From positions 186,001-250,000 of the forward strand of contig NZ_JAAOIX010000005.1 in NCBI RefSeq assembly GCF_011440395.1: a stretch of 64,000 nt of DNA, in the 5' to 3' direction. This stretch comes from Pseudomaricurvus alcaniphilus (lineage in GTDB: Bacteria; Pseudomonadota; Gammaproteobacteria; Pseudomonadales; Cellvibrionaceae). Positions 1-9,608 of the stretch are shown here, one piece after another (the stretch's first letter is position 1; each line of letters opens with the position of its first letter). The translations under genes were made by a program, and so were the position numbers. A model generated the notes under the pieces. It did no database searches and had not been told where the DNA came from. It saw only the letters and a program-made list of their open reading frames with translations.

Positions 1-968
1 TTGGTCAGTGTATCCAGGTTGACACGGCGGGCGGCGCCCACTTCCCAGGTAATTTCCGGCCAGTCTTCCAGTTTCGGCGGGGTCTGGAAAGAGGGACCGC
101 TGCCGTCGAGGACAAAATGGGTGTGCCGGGTGGCGGCGCAATTGGGAATAATGGCCACCGGCTTGTTGGCGGCGTGAGTGGGGCAATCCTTGACCTTGAC
201 GTCGAGCACGGTGGTGAGACCGCCGAGCCCCTGGGCGCCGATGCCCAACCTGTTGACCTTGTCCATCAACTCCAGGCGCAGCTCTTCAGCGCGGGTTTGC
301 GCACCGCGCTTTTCCAGTTCGTGAATATCGATGGGGTCGAGCAGGGCTTCCTTGGCCATGGCCATGGCTTTGTCGGCGGTGCCGCCAATACCGATACCGA
401 GCATGCCCGGCGGGCACCAACCGGCGCCCATGGTGGGCACCACTTGCAGCACCCAATCGACTACCGAGTCGGAGGGGTTGAGCATGGCGAATTTGCTTTT
501 CGCCTCACTGCCGCCACCTTTGGCTGCGACATGTACGTCGACGGTATTGCCCGGCACTACCTTGTAGGTGATCATGGCGGGGGTATTATCGCCGGTATTT
601 TTACGCGCGCCGTCCGGATCGGACAGGACCGATGCACGCAGTACATTGTCGGGGTGATTGTAAGCGCGACGCACGCCTTCATTGACCATGTCCTCCAGGC
701 TCATGTCTGCGTCCCACTGCACATCCATACCGATTTTCAGGAATACACTGACGATACCGGTGTCCTGGCAAATGGGGCGGTGACCTTCGGCACACATGCG
801 CGAGTTGATCAGGATCTGGGCCATGGCGTCCTTCGCAGCTGGGTTAGCTTCGCGCTGGTAAGCTTCATGCACCGCATCGATAAAATCTTTGGGGTGGTAG
901 TAGGAGATAAACTGCAGAGCATCGGTGACACTCGCGATCAGGTCGTCTTGGCGGATTACCGTAGTCAT
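1..968 (-). CDS. fumA: Fumarate hydratase, class I (partial, C-terminus outside window)
   Basis: This oxygen-sensitive iron-sulfur fumarase interconverts fumarate and malate in the TCA cycle, in the cytoplasm. The frame reads from an ATG at 968 down through base 1, giving about 322 of the usual 500-510 residues. Visible are the class I motifs ICQDTG (Cys67), GAGWCPPGM (Cys185) and IIPNC (Cys277); their spacing fits the three cysteine ligands of the [4Fe-4S] cluster. The GGGSEAKSKFAMLNPSD stretch near residue 151 is typical of the family. A GAAGAG stretch precedes the ATG. The plus-strand open frame across this region is a shadow. The C-terminal swivelling domain is beyond the window, so completeness cannot be judged. 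Confidence 0.95.
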   Translation of the reverse strand, partial: MTTVIRQDDLIASVTDALQFISYYHPKDFIDAVHEAYQREANPAAKDAMAQILINSRMCAEGHRPICQDTGIVSVFLKIGMDVQWDADMSLEDMVNEGVRRAYNHPDNVLRASVLSDPDGARKNTGDNTPAMITYKVVPGNTVDVHVAAKGGGSEAKSKFAMLNPSDSVVDWVLQVVPTMGAGWCPPGMLGIGIGGTADKAMAMAKEALLDPIDIHELEKRGAQTRAEELRLELMDKVNRLGIGAQGLGGLTTVLDVKVKDCPTHAANKPVAIIPNCAATRHTHFVLDGSGPSFQTPPKLEDWPEITWEVGAARRVNLDTLT

Positions 969-1452
969 GGTCAATATTTCTCTTCGTCACAGGCAAGTTA
1001 AGGGACCAATTTTACACCAGCCGCGACGGTTTGTCCGGTCCCGAATCCACGCCGGGGTTGCTTTCCGGGCATATAGGTTTAGACTGAAAGCTGCCTAATA
1101 ATAATAGAGGTATTTGCTGAGGAATGACTTCCTGTCCAGCAACCGCCAAATTATCGTGCTGCAACCGAAGTCCGCTTCGGCGGGGCACAGTCTCCCCCCG
1201 AAAAATCCAGCCCTGTTTATTTATCAATCACCCTTGTTTATTTTCCAATCAGCTCCGTTTATTTATCCACCACACCTGTTTGCTTTTCAACCAACTTCGT
1301 TTAATTACCAACCAGCTTCGCCTGTTTACTGACCATCTTTGTTTGTTTTCCAACCAGCTTGTCTTTGCAAGCCAGCGCCACCCCCCTGTGAAATTATATT
1401 CCCCGGTGCGAACCTGTTTCGCCCATTCCCCAGCGCCTCAATGGAGACCACC
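969..1452. other. Non-coding gap between fumA and the zinc-ribbon gene
   Basis: This 484-bp interval has no convincing gene. It carries the 21-bp tandem repeat tract and, just before it, a short GC-rich inverted repeat around 1168-1180 (GAAGTCCGCTTCGGC). Small open frames on both strands have no ribosome-binding site and only follow the repeat periodicity. Confidence 0.6.
1212..1375. repeat. Degenerate 21-bp tandem repeat tract
   Basis: About seven diverged copies of a unit beginning GTTTATTT and ending CCAACCAGCTTC lie head to tail. The GTTT cores start at 1215, 1236, 1257, 1278 and 1299, exactly 21 bp apart, then at 1324, 1341 and 1361 after a compensated 4-bp shift. The tract sits between fumA and the zinc-ribbon gene and is poorer in GC than its surroundings. 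A plus-strand frame through it would encode a 7-residue repeat (PLFIYQS-like), but it has no good start. Repeat DNA is the safer call. Confidence 0.8.
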
Positions 1453-1758
1453 ATGGCGACTATGCTAGAGCCCTGCCCCTTTTGCGAGAGCATGCAGCTG
1501 CACATTAGCCAGCAGCCGATGTCACACTCGGTGTCATGCCAAAATTGCAAAGGTTCGGGGCCGCAGAAGAAATTATTGGAAGAAGCCCTGGCAGAGTGGA
1601 ACCTGACGTCCAGACTGCTGAGCAAGGCCCGGGCCAGCGAGTCGGCCCGCCTGCGCGGGCGACTGCACGACCTGGAGAACGCTGTGCGCAACCTCGCCAG
1701 TGAATTGGGCCAAAGCCCGGACACCCTGGAGCCGGAGCACCACTGTACGACGGTGTGA
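1453..1758 (+). CDS. Small zinc-ribbon protein, Lar-like restriction-alleviation fold
   Basis: This 101-residue protein starts LEPCPFC at about residue 4 and has a second VSCQNCKGSGP knuckle about 20 residues later, so it carries two CxxC pairs expected to bind one zinc. It then has an EEALAEWN segment like that of the Lar family (restriction alleviation, phage and host). The C-terminal half is a charged helix (SESARLRGRLHDLENAV). The start at 1453 is chosen because GGAG lies 7 nt upstream; in-frame ATGs at 1441 and 1462 are alternatives. Real Lar proteins modulate type I restriction, but no restriction system is visible here. The function is therefore open and only the fold is supported. Confidence 0.65.
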   Translation: MATMLEPCPFCESMQLHISQQPMSHSVSCQNCKGSGPQKKLLEEALAEWNLTSRLLSKARASESARLRGRLHDLENAVRNLASELGQSPDTLEPEHHCTTV

Positions 1759-1932
1759 CATCTTGCCGGGGCGTAACTTTTTAACTGAGGGTATTCCCGG
1801 CGCGTATTACCTGCGCGTAAAGTCGGCCCGCGCCAGCCTGAACTGAGCCGGCTGGCCTGACTGGCTAGCCGGATTAGCAACCGCAGCCGAGCAAACGGCA
1901 GCGGCCAGGCTCAGCGGGTGAACGAGAGCAAG

Positions 1933-2742
1933 TTATGGCCTGCTCGGCGACAACTGTTCTTTGATTTGCAGGATATCGCGATTCACAATGCGGCGATAAT
2001 TATCGATGGATTGAATGGCCTCCTCGTTGGTCTTGAGCCGGCCCAACACATCACTTTTTAACGAGGCAAACTGCGACTCCAGTCGGGTGGATGAATCCAC
2101 CAGCTCCCGCAGCCGTTTTTGCTGATTCTGGCTCAGGTCGGAAATTACTCGCAACTGCTCCACTTGCAGGGAGACTTCGCTGCTCAGCGCCTTCCAGTTT
2201 TGCATCTGCTCCTGGACCTGCTTCTGCGCCGCTAATGCGGCGGTGGAGGCAGCCTTCGCGGTCTTGGCGACGGACTCCAACTGCTCGCTGTTATCGGCAA
2301 TCGCCTTTTTATTGACGTTGCGGGTATCCCACAGCTTGCGAATTTCAACGTGGGCCAGCTCCAGGCTCTCTTTCGCCTCGCGCAGATTTGCCTGCAATGC
2401 TGCCACCGACTGGGTAGATTCACTGTCCGACAGCTGCAGACGGCTCTCCAGGTGAGCGATGCGTTTTTCCGCCAAGCTCACCTGTTGCTGCGACTTGGAC
2501 AACTGCAAGTAGGTGAAGCCGGCCAAACCCAGCCCGGTCAGCGCCAGCAACAACGCCAGCGGCACCAGCGGCGACGATTTCGCCACCGGGGCGCCGGATA
2601 CTGGCGCTGGTCGCGCTTTCTGCGTTCCGCCGGCGGCGGTTTTGGCCGTGGCGCCGGAAGGCTTGGAGGCCGACGGCCGCTCCGGCGGCAGATCATCCTG
2701 CGGCGTGGCGGAGAAGGTCGGTTCCTTGCGGTTATTGGTCAT
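1933..2742 (-). CDS. Single-pass membrane protein with long coiled coil
   Basis: A 269-residue protein of unknown function. Residues 1-55 are Pro/Ala/Ser-rich and probably disordered. A hydrophobic segment near residues 59-80 (PLALLLALTGLGLAGF) follows, then roughly 170 residues with heptad-like Leu/Ala/Gln spacing that predict a coiled coil. A short arginine-rich tail (RRIVNRDILQIKEQL) ends the protein. The arrangement suggests an inner-membrane anchor with a periplasmic rod, but no catalytic motif is visible. It stands alone between the zinc-ribbon gene and a terminator. I do not recognise a named family; comparable proteins are usually annotated hypothetical or, wrongly, ATPase. Confidence 0.8.
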   Translation of the reverse strand: MTNNRKEPTFSATPQDDLPPERPSASKPSGATAKTAAGGTQKARPAPVSGAPVAKSSPLVPLALLLALTGLGLAGFTYLQLSKSQQQVSLAEKRIAHLESRLQLSDSESTQSVAALQANLREAKESLELAHVEIRKLWDTRNVNKKAIADNSEQLESVAKTAKAASTAALAAQKQVQEQMQNWKALSSEVSLQVEQLRVISDLSQNQQKRLRELVDSSTRLESQFASLKSDVLGRLKTNEEAIQSIDNYRRIVNRDILQIKEQLSPSRP

Positions 2743-2814
2743 AAGAGTGTCCGGTAAAGCAATTCAGTGTGGTGTTTTATATCAAAGCCAAACAATAATT
2801 AACATGTAGACAGC

Positions 2815-2843
2815 AAAAACCGGGCTTTAGCGCCCGGTTTTTA
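2815..2843 (-). terminator. Rho-independent terminator after the PuuD-like gene
   Basis: The stem ACCGGGC/GCCCGGT with a short loop is flanked by A-tracts and T-tracts on both sides, so it can act in either direction. It lies about 85 nt past the stop of the minus-strand PuuD-like gene and upstream of the coiled-coil gene. Confidence 0.75.
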
Positions 2844-2926
2844 TTCTACTGCAACAGCGAGCCGGAATTACAGGCAAGCTGTCACAGGTGCGTCATCTGC
2901 AGGTAAACCTTTTACAGGTAAGCCTT

Positions 2927-3568
2927 TTACAAATAGACAAGCAGGGCTGCCAAAACGGCGGTCAAGCCCAGGCTGCAGTGAATCACGCCCTTGACGGTGG
3001 TCATGGGGCCCTGCTTGCCAACCAGGGCATTGGCCTCGAGCGCGGCGACAATTGCCAGCACCACCAGCAAACCGGTGGTGATGCCCTTATTGCCGTAGCC
3101 ACCGCCATTGACAAAGTGCGGACCGGCCAGCATAAAGAACACCATGGGGCCGGAAAACAGGACATTGGTGCGCGACGCCAGCAGCGCCTTGGCCGCCGCA
3201 GATGGGCCATCACCATCAGCCAGCCCCAGGGCGATCTTCTGGTTGGGCCAGATAATCAACCAGACATTGAGGAACATCAGGGTGCCCATAATCGCACCAG
3301 CGGTGATGTAGGTGTTGATGAGTTGTTGCTTGGCCAGGCCTACCAGCAGGATCAAACCGGTGATAAAGGTGAACATGGCGCCCCAGCGGAACCACCACAG
3401 CGCTTCTGGCGCCAGCTTGGCCTTGGCGTCCGCCAGCGCCTCCGGGGTGGCCTTTTTGAAATAACCACCCTGGATAAAATTAAAGTAGTAGAGCAGGCCG
3501 ATCCAGGTTATGCCGAACAGCACATGCCCCCAACGCGCCAAAAAATTAATAAATTGCATGCTTTCCAT
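2927..3568 (-). CDS. Urate-hydroxylase (PuuD) N-terminal-type membrane protein
   Basis: This integral membrane protein of 213 residues has about five or six hydrophobic segments. The opening RWGHVLFGITWIGLLYYFNF is the hallmark of the family found as the membrane domain of the urate hydroxylase PuuD (urate oxidase N-terminal domain, DUF989). Full-length PuuD carries a C-terminal cytochrome c domain; here the protein stops after the membrane part and no CxxCH is seen. Stand-alone members are often mislabelled NusG antitermination proteins. The start at 3568 is preferred over 3589 because GGGGAG lies 6 nt upstream. Conserved histidines (residue 16 region, and PHF near 150) could hold a haem. 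The substrate is unknown; urate is not implied by context. Confidence 0.75.
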   Translation of the reverse strand: MESMQFINFLARWGHVLFGITWIGLLYYFNFIQGGYFKKATPEALADAKAKLAPEALWWFRWGAMFTFITGLILLVGLAKQQLINTYITAGAIMGTLMFLNVWLIIWPNQKIALGLADGDGPSAAAKALLASRTNVLFSGPMVFFMLAGPHFVNGGGYGNKGITTGLLVVLAIVAALEANALVGKQGPMTTVKGVIHCSLGLTAVLAALLVYL

Positions 3569-3686
3569 AGATAGCTCCCCAGTTGCCATCGAGACGTTCT
3601 AATTGCGGTATAAGTGAGATATCCGGGCAGCCGCCGGCTGGCGGCCGCCCAGAGTATGGCGAGAGTCTATCACTAAGACGAAATGA

Positions 3687-4271
3687 TTAACCAGCAAAGT
3701 TGGCGTTGACGAACTCCCAGTTAACCAGCGCCCAGAAAGCTTCCATATACTTCGGCCGGGCATTGCGGTAGTCGATGTAGTAGGCGTGCTCCCACAGGTC
3801 GACGGTCAGGATTGGGGTTACGCTGGCGTCGGTGAGCGGAGTGGCGGCATTGCTGGTATTGACAATTGCCACGCTGCCGTCAGCTTTTTTCACCAGCCAG
3901 GTCCAGGAAGAACCAAAGTTGTTGATCGCACTGTTGGTGAACTCTTCCTTGAACTTGGCAAAGGAACCAAAGGCCTTGTCGATGGCTGCCGCTACAGCAC
4001 CAGTGGCTTCGCCGCCGCCGTTGGGGCTGAGGCAATTCCAGTAGAAGCTGTGATTCCAGATTTGCGCAGCGTTGTTGAAGACTCCGCCAGAGGAAGACTT
4101 GACCACTTCTTCCAGAGACTTACCCTCAAACTCGGTGCCAGGCACCAGGCCATTGAGCTTATCGACGTAGGTTTTGTGGTGCTTGCCGTAGTGGTATTCC
4201 AGGGTCTCAGCAGAGATATGGGGTTCCAGAGCATCCTGGGCGTAGGGTAAAGCCGGTAATTCGAATGACAT
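3687..4271 (-). CDS. sodB: Superoxide dismutase [Fe]
   Basis: A 194-residue cytoplasmic enzyme that disproportionates superoxide to oxygen and hydrogen peroxide. The four metal ligands are His27 (LEYHYGKHH), His74 (IWNHSFYW), Asp158 and His162 (DLWEHAYY). The length and the NHSFYWNCLSP sequence match iron-type SodB of gammaproteobacteria. A GAGGAA Shine-Dalgarno sequence lies 8 nt before the ATG. It is transcribed towards the PuuD-like gene, separated by 118 bp, so the two may share a transcript. No iron-responsive operator was clear by eye. Confidence 0.97.
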   Translation of the reverse strand: MSFELPALPYAQDALEPHISAETLEYHYGKHHKTYVDKLNGLVPGTEFEGKSLEEVVKSSSGGVFNNAAQIWNHSFYWNCLSPNGGGEATGAVAAAIDKAFGSFAKFKEEFTNSAINNFGSSWTWLVKKADGSVAIVNTSNAATPLTDASVTPILTVDLWEHAYYIDYRNARPKYMEAFWALVNWEFVNANFAG

Positions 4272-4566
4272 TAATCGATTCCTCGTTGGTTTACTGAATG
4301 TAGAATCCGTTTGCTCGTCTTCCGTCCCGTAAATTGGCAGTAGTGATTTTAAGCCAGGCCCTGTTGTCAGGTTCTGTTGTCAGGCTGGGCGCGCCGACGA
4401 GCAGTAGCGAGCTCTGCGGGAGGAGGTGCAACAACCCAGGGCGAAAAATCAGGCCACGGTGATTAGTCAAATCTACGGAACTGCGCCTAGTATAAGGCAA
4501 TCAGGCGGTATTTTTTAACTTTAATTACCTGTGCCAATTGCCTGTGCCGCCGCCCTCTGCCGCCGC

Positions 4567-6042
4567 CTACTGCACCGGCAGGGATACGCTGACCTTGAGA
4601 CCGGGGTGGGTATTGGTGAGAGTAAGCTGACCGCCGTGGCTGTGGATGATCTGGCGGGCGATGGACAGCCCCAGCCCCATGCCCCCGGTCTCCCGATTGC
4701 GGGACGACTCCAGCCGATAAAACGGGTCGAAGACTGCTTCCATCTCCGCCTCCGGAATCCCCGGCCCGGAGTCACGCACAGCGACCACCAGGCTGTTGCC
4801 CTGGCGTTTGAGCGACACATCGGCGGCACCGCCGTAGCGCACCGCGTTTTCAATCAGGTTGCGCAGGGCGCGCTTGAGGCTGACCGGCCGGCACATCAGT
4901 GTCTGCGCACCTGTATCGGCATAGTTGACCGGCTGCTCCAGGGCGGCAAGGTCATCACACAAGCTGCCCAGCAGTGCGTTCAAATCGACTTTTTGCAGCG
5001 CTTCCTGGTCGCCGGCCTGGCGCACAAAAGACAGGGTCGCCTCGGCCATTTGCTGCATTTCTTCAAGGCTGGCGATCAACTTGTCCCGCTCCTCGCTCGG
5101 CGGCATCAATTCCAGCCGCAGGCGCATACTGGTCATGGGGGTACGCAAATCGTGGGACAGGGCCGCCAGCATGCGGGTGCGCTCGGAAACAAAGCGATCC
5201 AGCCGTTCATTCATGGTGTTAAAGGCCGCCACGGTATCCTGCACGTCTTGCGGCCCCCGCAGTGGCAGCGGCGCCACGCTGCGGCCGCGGCCGAGATCAC
5301 TGGCAGCCTGGGCCAGGTCCCGCAGTGGCCGCGCGATGCGGCGCATCTGCCAAATCACCGGCAAGAGTACCAGCACGGCAGCCAGTAACAGGAAGGTGAG
5401 CGTTTGCATTGCTGCCAGCGGCGAGATACCCGGCGCCGCGAGGCGGCTGACAAACCAGCGGCCATCGCTCAACTGCACCGCCATGGAGAAATGGTCGAAG
5501 GCCCGCTTCGGTGGTCGCCGCCAAAACGGCGCGCCCTCACTCTCATCGGCCTCGATCTGGTGCGGGCGATTCCTGTGATGGCGATACTCGTCGTCCCCGC
5601 GGGGCCAGCGCTCACCTCGTTCCGGCTGCTGTCGGGCCAGCTGCAGGTCAACCCGAACCCGATCGCGGTAGGCCTCCTGCCCCAACGCCTGCTGCAGTGA
5701 ACGCAGCACCCGCCGTGCGGCCTCATCGCCACTGTTGTCGATGGGGGGCTGCGGGGAAAAGCCGAACTGCCGGCCCGGCTGGCGCCAGGCTTTGATCACC
5801 TTTTCGTGCAACTCCGGCGGCGTGTTTTCCAGCAGCTGCACCAGGGAGGCAAACTGGCGCACCACAAAACGCTCATTGGCCACCATTTGGGAGTTCTGGT
5901 GCGCCCGGGACAGGACCCAGACGTTGGCGATCATGGCCAGTAACAGGGCCACTACGATCAACGCCACCATCTGGCCCACCAGGGTGCGTGGCCAGAGCAG
6001 GCGCGAGAGCCGCTGCCACCAGGCCGTGGGTGAAATGGTCAC
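4567..6042 (-). CDS. Sensor histidine kinase, EnvZ/RstB-like
   Basis: A 491-residue inner-membrane kinase. TM1 spans about residues 22-45, a periplasmic region runs about 46-206, TM2 is about 207-230, followed by a HAMP linker. The H-box ALSHDLRTP has the phosphorylated His297. N (NLIENAVRYGG), G1 (DSGPGIPE) and G2 (GMGLGLSI) boxes form the ATP lid. The periplasmic loop is unusually rich in Arg, His and acidic residues (DDEYRHHRNRPH near 150-161), which could bind a metal or polyanion; that is inference. Its ATG overlaps the regulator stop codon by 4 nt, so the two genes are translationally coupled. The true signal is not known. Confidence 0.92.
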   Translation of the reverse strand: MTISPTAWWQRLSRLLWPRTLVGQMVALIVVALLLAMIANVWVLSRAHQNSQMVANERFVVRQFASLVQLLENTPPELHEKVIKAWRQPGRQFGFSPQPPIDNSGDEAARRVLRSLQQALGQEAYRDRVRVDLQLARQQPERGERWPRGDDEYRHHRNRPHQIEADESEGAPFWRRPPKRAFDHFSMAVQLSDGRWFVSRLAAPGISPLAAMQTLTFLLLAAVLVLLPVIWQMRRIARPLRDLAQAASDLGRGRSVAPLPLRGPQDVQDTVAAFNTMNERLDRFVSERTRMLAALSHDLRTPMTSMRLRLELMPPSEERDKLIASLEEMQQMAEATLSFVRQAGDQEALQKVDLNALLGSLCDDLAALEQPVNYADTGAQTLMCRPVSLKRALRNLIENAVRYGGAADVSLKRQGNSLVVAVRDSGPGIPEAEMEAVFDPFYRLESSRNRETGGMGLGLSIARQIIHSHGGQLTLTNTHPGLKVSVSLPVQ

Positions 6043-6758
6043 GATTCAACCTTGCCGGTAAACATATAGCCGCCACCCCACACCGTTTTAATCAGTGCCG
6101 GATGCTGCGGATCCGGCTCCAGCTTCTTGCGCAAGCGGCTGACCTGGTTATCGATGCTGCGATCAAAGGGGTCGGCTTCCCGCCCCTTGGTCAAGGTGAG
6201 GATCTGGTCCCGGCTCAGGACCCGCTGCGGGTGCTCGAGGAAAACTTTGAGCAGTGTATATTCAGTATTACTGAGTGGCACCAGCAGACCGTCGGCACTG
6301 ATCAAGTGGCGCTGGTCCGGGTCGAAACCCCAGCCGTTAAAACGTACTACCGCGGATTGCTCCCCCGCGACCGGCGCAGCCCCCTGCGGCTGGCGGCGCA
6401 GTACCGCCTTGATGCGCGCCAGCAGCACCCGGGGCACAAACGGCTTGGTGACGTAGTCGTCCGCACCCATCTCCAGCCCCACCACACAATCGGCATCTTC
6501 GCTCATGGCGGTGAGCATAATCACCGGGGGGCCGCCGCTTTCGCGCACGAAACGACAGAGGCTGAGGCCATCCTCACCGGGCATCATTAAGTCCAGCACC
6601 ACCAGGTCGATGTCGGCGCCATGGTCCTGCAACAGGGCGCGCATCTGCTCACCGCCCTCGGCCTGGGAGACCTTGTAGTCGTGTTGCTGCAGGTAGGTCG
6701 ACAGCAAATCCCGGATTTCCCGGTGGTCGTCGACAACTAGAATATGCTTTTGGGACAT
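6039..6758 (-). CDS. OmpR-family response regulator
   Basis: A 239-residue transcription regulator. The receiver domain (1-120) has the acidic pocket Asp10/Asp11, phospho-acceptor Asp56 (VVLDLMMPGEDG), Thr83 and Lys105 (VTKPF). A winged-helix DNA-binding domain follows (DRSIDNQVSRLRKKLE and KTVWGGGYMF). It is the first gene of a two-gene operon with the sensor kinase downstream. It diverges from a His-rich periplasmic gene across a 265-bp region holding paired TGATACA-type repeats, so autoregulation and control of that gene are likely. An AGGAAG ribosome-binding site precedes the ATG. OmpR, RstA and related subgroups cannot be told apart safely by eye. Confidence 0.94.
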   Translation of the reverse strand: MSQKHILVVDDHREIRDLLSTYLQQHDYKVSQAEGGEQMRALLQDHGADIDLVVLDLMMPGEDGLSLCRFVRESGGPPVIMLTAMSEDADCVVGLEMGADDYVTKPFVPRVLLARIKAVLRRQPQGAAPVAGEQSAVVRFNGWGFDPDQRHLISADGLLVPLSNTEYTLLKVFLEHPQRVLSRDQILTLTKGREADPFDRSIDNQVSRLRKKLEPDPQHPALIKTVWGGGYMFTGKVES

Positions 6759-6871
6759 GGGTCTGGATACTTCCTGGCCAGGGTTTCAGTATTTATAGAC
6801 AGCTTCAGTGCGTATAGACGATTCAGCGCCAATAATGACAAGTTCCATTATACAGGCCGGAACTGGCGGGG

Positions 6872-6941
6872 TTGTATCAAAGTGTAACGGCCGCCAGGGC
6901 CAGGCCGCCACCAAACTGGAGCTTGATACACTTTGATACAA
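6872..6941. promoter_or_regulatory. Candidate operator for the divergent two-component system
   Basis: A perfect 14-bp inverted repeat, TTGTATCAAAGTGT at 6872-6885 and its complement at 6928-6941, frames the intergenic region. Within the right arm TGATACA occurs twice, starting at 6924 and 6934, exactly 10 bp apart. The left arm holds the matching pair TGTATCA and TGTAAC. Tandem half-sites at 10-11 bp spacing are how OmpR-family dimers bind. The site is placed to control both the regulator operon and the plus-strand periplasmic gene. That binding is inferred, not shown. Confidence 0.6.
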
Positions 6942-7023
6942 TTTATGACCAGGCCGAGACACTGCGTATACATCTTCGTGATTGAATAGCCACACTAACC
7001 AATCACTGCAAAGGAGCAGCGTT

Positions 7024-7443
7024 ATGAAAAAGTCACTGATTATTGCCGGAGTATTTTCCGCCCTATTGACCACCGGCCTGGTTTACGCCGAGCAAGGAGA
7101 GAAGGGTGAAAGAGGTGATTGCGATCGCGGCAAGCGCGGCGGCCACCATATGATGCAAGGCGGCCACCATTTTAAGAAAGACCGCGGGGAGATGATGGAA
7201 CGTGAGTTCAACGCCGACCAGATTCGCACCCTGGCCGAAGCGAAACTGATCATGCACGGCAACGAGAACCTGATGGTCGGCCAGGTGCTAGCGACCGACA
7301 CTGGCTACAGCGTTACCATTCTCACTCGGGACGGCTCGCTGGTGGAAGAAAAGGCGCTCGCCAAAAACGGCATGCCGCTGGATAAATACCAGCACATCCT
7401 GGAGCGTATGGAGAAGCGCCAGAGCAAGCAGAACGCCCAATAA
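7024..7443 (+). CDS. His/Met-rich periplasmic protein, probable target of the adjacent two-component system
   Basis: A 139-residue secreted protein with a clear signal peptide (MKKSLIIAGVFSALLTTGLVYA, cleavage after about residue 22). The mature N-terminus is strongly charged and holds GGHHMMQGGHHFKK, two His-His pairs with Met-Met, a likely metal-binding patch. The C-terminal half (FNADQIRTLAEAKLIMHGNE onward) is a compact alpha/beta region resembling small hypothetical proteins coded beside response regulators. The start at 7024 is chosen for its AAGGAG site 8 nt upstream and the signal peptide; an upstream in-frame ATG at 6982 would bury it. A role in metal or envelope stress is inference. 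Confidence 0.75.
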   Translation: MKKSLIIAGVFSALLTTGLVYAEQGEKGERGDCDRGKRGGHHMMQGGHHFKKDRGEMMEREFNADQIRTLAEAKLIMHGNENLMVGQVLATDTGYSVTILTRDGSLVEEKALAKNGMPLDKYQHILERMEKRQSKQNAQ

Positions 7444-7789
7444 GCCCACTGCACACAACCGGACCCTGCTCCTGACAGGCCCCCGCCAAACGCAATGCTA
7501 CCTGTGGGCAGTGGAGCAGACCGACTACGCCCCCTGCGCCGAATTCAGGGAACCTAGGAGCCTGTCGGACTAAGGTGCCCGTAGCGAGAGAAAGTCCGAT
7601 TTGAGTCAGTTTTTAACCATTTTTGAGGCGAATAGTGGTTCTATTTAACGAGAAAATGGTTAAAAAATGGCCAAACTCGGCTTTTTCGCAGCAGGGCAAC
7701 CCTAAGTCCGACAGGCTCCTAGTCAGGCCGGAGACTACCGCCGTGCCATCAGCGCCTGCCTGGAAGGCCGCGGCTACGTGGTGAAGTAA
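7444..7789 (+). pseudogene. Small gene remnant split by the MITE
   Basis: If the 161-bp element and one CTAG copy are removed, one GC-rich frame reads continuously across the junction. It contains CYLWAVEQTDYAPCAEF upstream and DYRRAISACLEGRGYVVK downstream, ending at TAA 7787-7789, followed at once by a terminator. The codons are strongly GC-ending like the neighbouring genes, and the YxRAxxACLEGRGYxV ending looks like the C-terminus of small envelope proteins of this group. No convincing start codon is seen, so the N-terminus may be lost or frame-shifted. The start coordinate given is only the limit after the preceding gene. Confidence 0.55.
7558..7718 (+). mobile_element. MITE-like element, copy 1
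   Basis: A 161-bp element with terminal inverted repeats (left end GAGCCTGTCGGACTAAGG, right end its near complement), flanked on both sides by CTAG (7554-7557 and 7719-7722). Inside, TTTTTAACCATTTT and its complement form a further inverted repeat, so the strand can fold into a long hairpin. It has no coding capacity. Copy 2 at 17166-17326 is the same length, inverted, and differs by one base in the terminal repeat as far as I can align it. A 4-bp YTAR-type duplication is what IS5-group transposases make. No such transposase is in the window. Confidence 0.88.
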
Positions 7790-7790
7790 A

Positions 7791-7822
7791 AAAAAACGGC
7801 CCACCGAGGTGAGCCGTTTTTT
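7791..7822 (+). terminator. Terminator between the gene remnant and groEL
   Basis: The stem AAAACGGC/GCCGTTTT has an inner CAC/GTG pairing and A- and T-tracts on either side. It starts just past the remnant stop and lies about 70 nt past the groEL stop on the other strand, so it probably serves both convergent genes. Confidence 0.8.
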
Positions 7823-7894
7823 GGGGATGTCTGTTCAGAGGGCGTAATTTTCACTTCAAATCGAAGCGAGAAAAGTCAACCCTCCGGGCATGAT

Positions 7895-9571
<1,677 letters not shown>

Positions 9572-9608
9572 TTATGAATTCAACAGATTGAGCAGAAATG
9601 CCCAACCC

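Noticed and set aside
117-1001. Long plus-strand open frame (294 codons) over the fumarase gene
   Set aside because: It is the antisense shadow of a clear class I fumarase with Fe-S cysteine motifs.
1212-1375. CRISPR array
   Set aside because: Units are contiguous and diverged with no unique spacers, and no cas genes are present.
7613-7804. Minus-strand 63-codon frame across MITE copy 1
   Set aside because: It mixes MITE and flank sequence and has no start signal.
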